Below, one piece after another: positions 1 to 5,312 of a stretch of DNA of 5,312 nucleotides. The stretch spans positions 1 to 5,312 of the forward strand of contig JAEHDI010000339.1 of the NCBI GenBank assembly GCA_016880505.1. The letters run 5' to 3'. Numbering within the stretch: the stretch's first letter is position 1; each line of letters starts with the position of its first letter. Origin of the DNA: Bryobacterales bacterium (GTDB lineage: Bacteria; Acidobacteriota; Terriglobia; Bryobacterales; Bryobacteraceae). Position numbers and translations under genes: made by a program. The notes under the pieces were generated by a model, which was not told the origin of the DNA, did no database searches, and worked only from the letters and a program-made list of their open reading frames with translations.

Positions 1-483
1 GCGCAGACGGAGCTCAAGGCCAAGGTGGAAGGGCTGAAGAAGGAAGTCGCGGATCTGAAACAGGACGGCATCAACGCCGGCTCAGACGACATTGCCGAGG
101 TTGCCTGGAATCTCCCGACGGTCGTCCTGCGCTATCCGGGCAACATCCCCGGCATGATCGGCCACCACTGGTCGAGCGGGATCGCGATGGCGACACCGAT
201 TGCGCATAAGGGGGCCGTCGCCGGAGCGAAGGCGCAGGCGATGACGGCGCTCGACCTGCTGCTCAACCCGGATCTGCTCAAGGCCGCCCGCGAGTATTTC
301 GCCGAGCAAACGAAGGAAACAAAGTGGCAGCCGCTCATTCCGGAAGGCACCAAGCCGCCCATCGAGCTGAACCGCGACAAGATGGAGAAGTTCGCGCCGG
401 AGCTTAAGAAACTGCGCTACGACCCTTCGAAGTACAAGACCTACATGGAGCAGCTCGGCATCGAGTACCCGACGGTTCGCTGA
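1..483 (+). CDS. M20-family amidohydrolase (AbgB/M20D-like), C-terminal part; 5' end outside window
   Basis: The frame is open from base 1 to a TGA at 481-483, giving the last 160 residues of a protein that begins upstream; the first ATG in view (base 25) is internal. Visible marks of the M20D/AbgB group are GSDDIAEVAW (residues 27-36 of the fragment, the family's SxD-x-x-(D/E)VSW-type motif), a paired His before Trp (HHW, 55-57), and IAHKG with His69, which aligns with the C-terminal metal-ligand region of M20 enzymes. A helical tail follows (LLNPDLLKAAREYFAEQT, then a Lys/Glu-rich end). Family members are cytoplasmic or exported di-metal hydrolases that cleave amide bonds of N-acyl amino acids, aminobenzoyl-glutamate or dipeptides; the substrate cannot be told from this part, and the N-terminal metal-binding motifs and any signal peptide lie outside the window. 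The gene is convergent with the next one, with 12 bases between stops. Confidence 0.85.
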   Translation, partial: AQTELKAKVEGLKKEVADLKQDGINAGSDDIAEVAWNLPTVVLRYPGNIPGMIGHHWSSGIAMATPIAHKGAVAGAKAQAMTALDLLLNPDLLKAAREYFAEQTKETKWQPLIPEGTKPPIELNRDKMEKFAPELKKLRYDPSKYKTYMEQLGIEYPTVR

Positions 484-487
484 TCTG

Positions 488-497
488 AGCCCGGGCT
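488..497. other. Perfect 10-bp palindrome in the convergent gene junction
   Basis: AGCCCGGGCT reads the same on both strands and fills most of the 12 bases between the TGA of the amidohydrolase (481-483) and the TAG of the spermidine synthase-like gene (496-498, complement), running two bases into the latter stop. It has no room for a stable loop and no T-tract on either side, so it does not qualify as an intrinsic terminator. It may be chance in GC-rich DNA. Confidence 0.3.
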
Positions 498-2937
498 AGA
501 GCACGGGGGCCGACGACGCCGAGACCGGCTCGGGCATCGCGCCGGCCGCGGGCCGGCTTAGCCGAAGAATCGCCAGCGCGCCGAGGTACAGGGCGCCGCC
601 GAACAGCAGCGTCTCCCGCAGACCAAGGTGGATCGCCAGGAAGATCGCGCTCACTGAGCCGAGAACGCTGGCTGCCGCGTTGAGGGCCCACGCCCAGCGC
701 ACCGACGGCTTGTGGCGCAGTTCGAGCATCGACAAACCGGTCGGGAAGGGCATCCCCATGAGGAAGGCGGTGGGCGTGAGCATTAGAACCGTGACGAAGA
801 CCTTCAACCACAGCGGCCAGCCTACCCCGGACTGTGTCACCACGGAAGCTGTCGGCGCCAGCAGCAACACCGAGACGGCTACCAGCACGAGTACGCCGCT
901 TAGCCGCGCCTCGGAGAGCCCGGCGATCCGCCGGCTCCAGTAACTGCCGCAGCCGCTGGCGATCAACATCGAAAAGATGATGACGGTGAGCGCGTAGGTC
1001 GGGTGTCCTAAGAACAGAACGAAGCGCTGGATGAGGGCAACCTCGATCAGGATGTAGCCGGCGCCGATCAGCAGGAAGTAGATCAGGAAGGTCCGCACGT
1101 TGCGCTCCTGAGGCAGACGCGCGCCGAGCACTAGAGGCGGGAGCGCCAGCATCACCGCGGTCGCCACCAGGCTCACCGCCAGCAGCCCAAACATCACCGG
1201 CACGGCCATGTTGATCTGGAAATCCGCCCGCGAGGTTTCCGGCGAATCTCCCAGCGCAAAGTACTTGAGGAAACTCCAGATGTCGCGGGACTGCACGGTG
1301 TAGAAGAAGAACGGCCGGTTGTCGTCCACGGTGCTGATGTCGTACGGGTAAGCGCGCTCGAAGGCGCGCGGATCCCGCGCATGGAGCAACTCCGCAAAAG
1401 GATTGGATGCGTCTCGGTCCGGGAAATAGACGGGATGGATGCGCGTTCCGGCAATGCCCTCGCGGAGGCGAGCGAGATCCGCGGACGTGAGCGGCTTCCT
1501 GGCGACGAGTACGGTGTCGAGCGCGCCCCACCCGCCCGACTCTTCGAGGCTGCCTTCCCGCAGCACGATGATGTGCCGCCAGGCTTCGCGTTCGCCGAGG
1601 CTCGCCAGCGCCGTCCGAGCGAGCGAAAGCAGCCGGAGGGATTCACGCGGCGGATCGAGGCCCCAGCGGGTGAAGGCGACGATCCCGTCGGCGGTCAGAT
1701 GGCTCAGATAGTCGCGGAAGGCGTTGCTCGTATATAGGCTGTTTTCCGAGAGTGCATAGGCGCCGGCCGCGGTGGACGCCCATGTATCGACCAGCGTCGC
1801 CTGTATGACCTGGTACTTTTCGGTACTGCGACGCAGAAAGCTGCGCCCGTCTTCCACCGCGATGCGCACCTCGGGCCGCGAATACAGGTTCCGGCTGTAC
1901 TGTGGGAAGCGCTCCTGCATCACCGTGCGGGCGATGATCGGATTGATCTCCACGCCGGTGATGTCGCGGCTGCCGGAAGCAAGCGCGCGGGCCACGTCAT
2001 AGCCGCCGCCCGGTCCGATGATCAGCGTTTTCGCGCCCGGACGAAGAACGTAGGGCATCCCGGGGCTCTGTCCGAGGAGGTCCTTGCGGTCCCGCTCGGT
2101 CAGGTTGTCGAAATCGTAGCCGGCGATGGCGGTGGCCGCATCCGCGTCGATGATAATGCTCGGCGAGCCGGACTGCTTGTCAGGGGCGACGGCGATGCGG
2201 GAGAAGCTGTTCCACCGGACGAACTCCTCGTTACGGAGCTCCTGGCCCTTGGCATACTTCACATCGATCAGCCGGGAACGCGCGTTGTAGCCGAGCAGGA
2301 CCAGCAGGGCGAGGGCCAGCGCCACGCTCAAGGCCCGCCCCTTCACCTTTCCCGCGAGGCTGTACCAGATGGCCGCGGAGGCCGCGTAGATGGCCGCCGT
2401 GGCGATCACCGTGTTCGGTCCGCCGAAGCTGTTCAGGAGCGGAATCAGCAGCAGGCATCCCAACCCGGCGCCGAGAAGGTCATAGAAATAGACGCGGTCC
2501 ACCCGCTCCATGGTCTCGGCGATCACCAGCGAGATCACCGTTCCGGCCAGGAAAAACGGCAGTGTACTCGGAAAATAGACCGCGGCGAGCGCCCAGAAGC
2601 TCAGTTTTTGTCGTATCGAGAGGGAGAAGACCAGCGCCAGCAAGACCAGCACGCCGTTCGCCGCCGCAATGGCCCCGAGCTTGGAATACAGATTGCCCCG
2701 CCAGCCTGACACCGCATACGAGAACACGCCACCCGCGCCCAAGCCGAACAGTGCGATCGAAATGGCCAGGAAGGCGAAGTGGTAGTGAAACACCACCGAG
2801 AAGATGCGGGTCAGCGAGAGTTCCAGCAGCAGTGTCGCCAGGGTGGTGAGGATGACGCCGATGTAAAGATACGGCCAGCGGAACCGGTGCGTCTTCGACG
2901 GTGAAGAAATGAGGGCCAATTTCTTATGGTAAGCCAC
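496..2937 (-). CDS. Polytopic membrane protein with central spermidine synthase-like (SAM-fold) domain
   Basis: About 813 residues if started at the GTG at 2935-2937. Three parts are visible. An N-terminal membrane block has roughly seven hydrophobic helices (about residues 23-218). A soluble Rossmann domain follows, with the glycine-rich nucleotide loop LIIGPGGGYDV (305-315), the acidic residue ending strand 2 in GVEINP (Glu330), VEDGRSF (Asp363) and VDTW (Asp384) before ALSENSLYT (395-403). A C-terminal block has about seven more helices (578-791). This matches bacterial fusions of spermidine synthase-like domains with membrane segments. In true aminopropyltransferases the gate loop reads like D-S-S-D-P; here it is D-T-W-A-S, so the first Asp is kept and the second is missing, and polyamine synthesis is doubtful. 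Start choice is weak: no in-frame ATG precedes the first helix, and neither this GTG, a TTG at 2919 nor a TTG at 3015 has a Shine-Dalgarno. The gene lies 128 bases after the small membrane ORF, same strand. Confidence 0.85.
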   Translation of the reverse strand: MAYHKKLALISSPSKTHRFRWPYLYIGVILTTLATLLLELSLTRIFSVVFHYHFAFLAISIALFGLGAGGVFSYAVSGWRGNLYSKLGAIAAANGVLVLLALVFSLSIRQKLSFWALAAVYFPSTLPFFLAGTVISLVIAETMERVDRVYFYDLLGAGLGCLLLIPLLNSFGGPNTVIATAAIYAASAAIWYSLAGKVKGRALSVALALALLVLLGYNARSRLIDVKYAKGQELRNEEFVRWNSFSRIAVAPDKQSGSPSIIIDADAATAIAGYDFDNLTERDRKDLLGQSPGMPYVLRPGAKTLIIGPGGGYDVARALASGSRDITGVEINPIIARTVMQERFPQYSRNLYSRPEVRIAVEDGRSFLRRSTEKYQVIQATLVDTWASTAAGAYALSENSLYTSNAFRDYLSHLTADGIVAFTRWGLDPPRESLRLLSLARTALASLGEREAWRHIIVLREGSLEESGGWGALDTVLVARKPLTSADLARLREGIAGTRIHPVYFPDRDASNPFAELLHARDPRAFERAYPYDISTVDDNRPFFFYTVQSRDIWSFLKYFALGDSPETSRADFQINMAVPVMFGLLAVSLVATAVMLALPPLVLGARLPQERNVRTFLIYFLLIGAGYILIEVALIQRFVLFLGHPTYALTVIIFSMLIASGCGSYWSRRIAGLSEARLSGVLVLVAVSVLLLAPTASVVTQSGVGWPLWLKVFVTVLMLTPTAFLMGMPFPTGLSMLELRHKPSVRWAWALNAAASVLGSVSAIFLAIHLGLRETLLFGGALYLGALAILRLSRPAAGAMPEPVSASSAPVL
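541..557. repeat. GC-rich hairpin inside the 3' end of the spermidine synthase-like gene
   Basis: Arms GCCGGCC (541-547) and GGCCGGC (551-557) are perfectly complementary around a GCG loop. On the plus strand it comes 58 bases after the amidohydrolase stop and is followed by only TTAG, so it lacks the U-tract of an intrinsic terminator. It could slow plus-strand read-through into the convergent gene, but it may also simply reflect Ala/Gly/Arg codons in the tail of that gene (residues around PAAGAMPEP). Confidence 0.3.
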
Positions 2938-2956
2938 TGGGGGAGCGCACGAAACC

Positions 2957-2997
2957 GGCCGCCGGAGCCACGTCGCGCGTCTCGGGAACCGGCGGCC
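2957..2997. repeat. Inverted repeat, 9-bp perfect arms, in the leader of the spermidine synthase-like gene
   Basis: GGCCGCCGG (2957-2965) and CCGGCGGCC (2989-2997) are exact reverse complements with a 23-base loop. It sits just upstream of the GTG proposed as the start of the spermidine synthase-like gene, in the 128-base spacer. On the minus strand the second arm is followed by GGTTTCG, too few T residues for a classical terminator. It could be a leader RNA structure, a protein-binding site or a weak terminator of the upstream operon. Confidence 0.4.
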
Positions 2998-3029
2998 AGC
3001 CTTCTTCCCCTGCAATTTGAGACGTGGCT
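2966..3029. repeat. Second inverted repeat, 9-bp arms, interleaved with the first
   Basis: AGCCACGTC (2966-2974) and GACGTGGCT (3021-3029) are exact reverse complements, 46 bases apart. The left arm abuts the left arm of the neighbouring repeat and lies in its loop, while the right arm lies outside, giving an A-B-A'-B' order that is compatible with a pseudoknot in a minus-strand transcript. This is seen directly; any function is inference. Apart from these two repeats I see no clear promoter or terminator in the 2938-3065 spacer. Confidence 0.35.
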
Positions 3030-3065
3030 GGCTGCGGTTTTGTTGCGACCAAGGCGGTGGTCCGG

Positions 3066-3182
3066 CTATACGAAAATGCGCTGGATGATTACGAGCACCA
3101 GACCGAACAGCAGCGCCGTGATACCGGCTGGACCCGCCAGGAACGCGACGGCCAGTGGCGAACGGTTCAACCGGCGGAGCAT
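3066..3182 (-). CDS. Small single-pass membrane protein, 38 residues, coupled to the upstream hydrolase gene
   Basis: ATG at 3180-3182 (complement) to TAG at 3066-3068. The peptide begins MLRRLNRSPLAVAFLAGPAG and ends ITALLFGLVLVIIQRIFV. It has a basic N-terminus (Arg3, Arg4, Arg7) and a hydrophobic stretch over about residues 9-33, then QR near the end, as expected of a one-helix inner-membrane protein. The positive-inside rule does not settle its orientation strongly, though the three N-terminal Arg favour N-in. The upstream hydrolase stop TGA is separated from this ATG by one base (TGACATG), and there is no Shine-Dalgarno of its own, so expression would depend on translational coupling. 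I do not recognise a family. The ORF is too short for homology by eye; its placement and composition are the argument. The alternative is a chance ORF. Confidence 0.55.
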   Translation of the reverse strand: MLRRLNRSPLAVAFLAGPAGITALLFGLVLVIIQRIFV

Positions 3183-3183
3183 G

Positions 3184-3969
3184 TCACATGGAGGCGGAGA
3201 AGACAAACGGCTTGCCGTGGGACAGTTCCTGGGACCGCACGTCGGGGGCCTTCATGCGCAGCGACGCCCGAAACTGCCGGGGATCGACCGCGTTGTCGGC
3301 GAACATGTCGTAGTGACACGGGATCGCCGCCTTTGGTTTGATCTGCCGGGCCAGGTCGGCGGCCTCGAAGTGAGAGAGATTGTTGAACCCGCCGTTGATG
3401 CAGGTGATCAACAGGTCGGGGGAGTGCTTCGCCGCCGAGGCGAGCAGGTCCGAGTAGTCCGTGTCGCCGGTTACGTAGACCCTGGGTCCGTTGGCGAACT
3501 CAAAGACGAATCCCATGTGGTTCAGGTCGGAGGTGTCCGTGGGCAGCGCGAACGTCCCGTGGATCTTCAAGTCTCGATACGCGATCTCGCAATCCGGCCA
3601 GGCGAGCGCGATCCGGCCGCTCTCGACGCCTTCGGTGCGGTACACAGCGCAGCTTGGGGGCGGGCCTACGAACTGCGCGGCGTCCTTGTTGCGCAGCCCG
3701 CGGATGGTCTCGGGGTCCGTGTGGTCCTGGTGGTTGTGGGTGCAGGTAAACACATCGACCTGCACTTCCTCCGGAGGGATCAGGACCGGCACCCGCCGCG
3801 ACAGGTCGAAGTCCGGGTACACACCGGCGCAACTGTCGGTCAGGTAGAGGTCGACGCTGGCAAGGGTCCCCTCGGGCGACTTGAAGATGTACCCGTTCTG
3901 GCCGAGCCACCAGATTCCTACCGAGTTTTTCGGGACCGGGAACTCCCGGATTTCGCGCATCAGGGACAT
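3184..3969 (-). CDS. UlaG-like metallo-beta-lactamase-fold hydrolase
   Basis: A 261-residue cytoplasmic enzyme with no signal peptide. The ATG at 3967-3969 is chosen because GGAGGAG sits five bases upstream; a second ATG (3960) four codons in is less well placed, and upstream sequence in this frame overlaps the transporter gene. Motifs: WWLGQNGYIFKS near the N-terminus (20-31), the metal-binding THNHQDHTDP (77-86; His78, His80, Asp82, His83), TGDTDYSD (Asp169) and IPCHYDMF (His219). These parallel E. coli UlaG, L-ascorbate-6-phosphate lactonase, in order and wording (WWLG, THDHNDH, SGDSHYS, IPFHHD), but the protein is about 90 residues shorter than UlaG, lacking its N- and C-terminal extensions, so the exact substrate is not given. 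No phosphotransferase ascorbate genes are in view; the partner is an OPT transporter 14 bases upstream. Likely a di-metal hydrolase acting on an ester, lactone or phosphorylated small molecule. Confidence 0.85.
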   Translation of the reverse strand: MSLMREIREFPVPKNSVGIWWLGQNGYIFKSPEGTLASVDLYLTDSCAGVYPDFDLSRRVPVLIPPEEVQVDVFTCTHNHQDHTDPETIRGLRNKDAAQFVGPPPSCAVYRTEGVESGRIALAWPDCEIAYRDLKIHGTFALPTDTSDLNHMGFVFEFANGPRVYVTGDTDYSDLLASAAKHSPDLLITCINGGFNNLSHFEAADLARQIKPKAAIPCHYDMFADNAVDPRQFRASLRMKAPDVRSQELSHGKPFVFSASM

Positions 3970-3974
3970 GACCG

Positions 3975-3981
3975 CTCCTCC
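3975..3981 (-). promoter_or_regulatory. Strong Shine-Dalgarno for the UlaG-like gene
   Basis: On the minus strand GGAGGAG ends five bases before the ATG at 3969 and starts two bases after the transporter stop TGA (3984-3986). It decides the start of the hydrolase and indicates that both genes are read from one mRNA. Confidence 0.8.
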
Positions 3982-3983
3982 AC

Positions 3984-5312
3984 TCACATGATCGCCGTCG
4001 GCGGCGCGGGCTCGTCGGGCCGGCCGGCGTTGGCGAGCGGCACGCGCACCATGAGCAACACGAGCAGCAGCAGGACCGCGAAGCCCGCCAGGATCGAAGG
4101 CTCCTTGAAGATCTCGGGCAGCGGCCACTCGAAGAAGCGGAATGTCGCCACCACGAGGCCCATCAGCGCTTCGCCGGCGATCAGGCCCGAGGCGGTGAGC
4201 ACTCCCGCGTTCTCCACCCGCGCCTTCTGGGCGTAGTTGTAGCCCCTCCGGTCGCGCACCGTGTCGGTGATCCAGCGGACGACGCCGCCGAGGAAAATCG
4301 CGAAGGTCGTTTCCAGCGGCAGGTACATGCCGACGGCGAACAGCATCGGGCTGCGTACCTGCACCATGATCAACGCGAAGCCCATCATGATGCCGACCAC
4401 CACCAACGGCCAAGGCATGTCACCGCCTACGATCCCCAGTGAGAGCGACGCCATCAGTCCCGCCTGCGGCGCCGACAATTCTTTGTCGCCGAAACCGACG
4501 CCGCCCGCGTTGATGTTGCCCTGATGCAGCACCAGCAACGGGAAGTACAGCAGCGCGCTCGCGACGAAGATGCCCATGAAGTCGCCGATCTGCATGCTGC
4601 GGGGCGTACCGCCGAGAATGTGGCCGACCTTGAGGTCCTGCAGCATCTCGCCGGCGACCGCCGAGGACACACAGACGACCGCCGCCACACCGAGCACGGC
4701 CGCGACGCCGCTCATTCCGGAGACTCCGATCGTTACCATCAGCAGCGCGGAAACGATGAGCGTCGAAAGCGTCAACCCGGAGATCGGGTTGTTGGACGAC
4801 CCGATCATGCCGACGAGATTCCCGGACACCGCGGCAAAGAAGAAGCCGAGGACGAGCATCACGATCGCCGCCACCGTTCCACCCGCGAGCGTGCCCGAGA
4901 AGTAGAAGTACAGCGCCACCATGCAGACCAGCGTTACCGCCAGCCCCGCGAACACTGTCTTGGCGCCAAGATCGCGCTCCGTGCGGTTTGCCGCCTCGGC
5001 TTGCGCTCCGGCTTTTTTGAGATCGGCGACTGCGCGTTTCATGCCAAGCGCCAGGCTCTTGCGCATCCGGAAGAGCGTGAAGCAGGCGCCGACGAGCATG
5101 CCGCCGACGGCAATCGGGCGGACGATGAAGCGCCAGATCGCGTTGGCAAGTCCGGACCACGATTCGACAGCCGCGCCGGGCGGCAGCGTTTCTTTCAGTT
5201 GCGGTCCGAGGAAGTAGATGAACAGGGGAACGAGCAATCCCCACGCGATCACACCGCCCGAGAAATTCAGCGCCGCCAGTCTCGGTCCGATGATGTATCC
5301 CACGCCGAGATA
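3984..5312 (-). CDS. OPT-family oligopeptide transporter, C-terminal part; 5' end outside window
   Basis: The frame runs from the window edge (open at 5312) to TGA at 3984-3986, giving 442 residues of a protein that continues upstream; the GTG at 5303 is internal, since the residues before it (YLG) join smoothly to VGYIIGPRLAA. About ten to eleven hydrophobic helices are visible, split by a Lys/Arg-rich cytoplasmic loop (about 83-116). Family marks are GNLVGMIGSSNNPISG (164-179), GDMPWPLVVVGIMMG (297-311), MLFAVGMYLPLETTFA (323-338) and ASGLIAGEALMG (374-385), which are typical of the bacterial OPT group. Relatives are secondary carriers, thought to be proton-coupled, for small peptides or metal-chelate compounds; the substrate here is unknown. 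A full-length member is usually above 600 residues, so about a third is missing beyond the window. The final ~15 residues (GRPDEPAPPTAIM) form a soluble tail. The stop is 14 bases from the next start, so this gene leads the operon. Confidence 0.88.
   Translation of the reverse strand, partial: YLGVGYIIGPRLAALNFSGGVIAWGLLVPLFIYFLGPQLKETLPPGAAVESWSGLANAIWRFIVRPIAVGGMLVGACFTLFRMRKSLALGMKRAVADLKKAGAQAEAANRTERDLGAKTVFAGLAVTLVCMVALYFYFSGTLAGGTVAAIVMLVLGFFFAAVSGNLVGMIGSSNNPISGLTLSTLIVSALLMVTIGVSGMSGVAAVLGVAAVVCVSSAVAGEMLQDLKVGHILGGTPRSMQIGDFMGIFVASALLYFPLLVLHQGNINAGGVGFGDKELSAPQAGLMASLSLGIVGGDMPWPLVVVGIMMGFALIMVQVRSPMLFAVGMYLPLETTFAIFLGGVVRWITDTVRDRRGYNYAQKARVENAGVLTASGLIAGEALMGLVVATFRFFEWPLPEIFKEPSILAGFAVLLLLVLLMVRVPLANAGRPDEPAPPTAIM

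Noticed and set aside
404..1531. 375-residue open frame on the minus strand
   Set aside because: It overlaps the spermidine synthase-like gene in another frame and is Arg/Ala-rich with no domain; it also crosses the convergent junction into the amidohydrolase.
3047..3062. GACCA/TGGTC 5-bp hairpin just after the small ORF stop, considered as a terminator
   Set aside because: The stem is short, and on the minus strand it is followed by GCAACAAAACC, with no T-tract; a terminator call is not supported.
2926..4236. 436-residue open frame on the plus strand
   Set aside because: It runs antisense to the well-supported UlaG-like gene, the small membrane ORF and the end of the transporter gene, and its translation has low-complexity, Arg/Val/Gly-rich content without a recognisable motif. 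Long antisense frames are common at this GC level.
3970..4413. Upstream extension of the UlaG-like frame to a 409-residue protein
   Set aside because: The extension overlaps the transporter gene out of frame and reads as Arg/Gly/Pro-rich shadow sequence; the Shine-Dalgarno before the ATG at 3969 and the match to UlaG proteins from WWLG onward fix the shorter form.
4420..5244. 274-residue open frame on the minus strand
   Set aside because: It is a shadow of the OPT transporter frame, Arg/Gly-rich, with no hydrophobic or motif structure.
1..5312. CRISPR array, tRNA or rRNA, insertion sequence, att sites
   Set aside because: No regularly spaced repeats, tRNA-like cloverleaf, transposase motifs or terminal repeats were found by eye; coding sequence fills nearly all of the window.

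Overview
This 5.3 kb window is GC-rich bacterial chromosome with tightly packed genes and no RNA genes, mobile elements or CRISPR repeats that I can see. Protein styles (an AbgB-like M20 amidohydrolase, a large membrane-embedded spermidine synthase-like protein, a bacterial OPT transporter, a short UlaG-type lactonase fold) resemble those of Acidobacteriota, especially the Solibacter/Bryobacter group. That placement is an impression from sequence style and was not tested.

Layout, left to right. Positions 1-483 (+ strand) hold the C-terminal 160 residues of an M20-family (AbgB/M20D-like) amidohydrolase whose start lies outside the window. It converges, with only 12 bases between stop codons, on a minus-strand series that fills the rest of the window. 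Read in transcription order (right to left), that series is: the C-terminal ~440 residues of an OPT-family transporter (3984-5312, cut by the window edge); a 261-residue UlaG-like metallo-beta-lactamase-fold hydrolase (3184-3969) with a strong Shine-Dalgarno; a previously easy-to-miss 38-residue single-pass membrane protein (3066-3182) whose ATG lies one base after the hydrolase stop; a 128-base spacer with two interleaved 9-bp inverted repeats; and an ~813-residue polytopic membrane protein with a central spermidine synthase-like Rossmann domain (496-2937).

The transporter, hydrolase and 38-residue protein are spaced like one operon (13-base gap, then 1-base gap). A reasonable but unproven reading is uptake of a small peptide-like or conjugated substrate by the OPT protein followed by hydrolysis by the cytoplasmic UlaG-like enzyme, with the small membrane protein as an accessory. 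The convergent M20 amidohydrolase fits a general theme of amide/peptide scavenging but need not be linked. The spermidine synthase-like protein may be the last gene of the same transcript or have its own promoter in the spacer; its active-site loop departs from true aminopropyltransferases, so polyamine synthesis should not be assumed. The most noteworthy items are the coupled 38-residue protein and the membrane-embedded, altered spermidine synthase-like protein.
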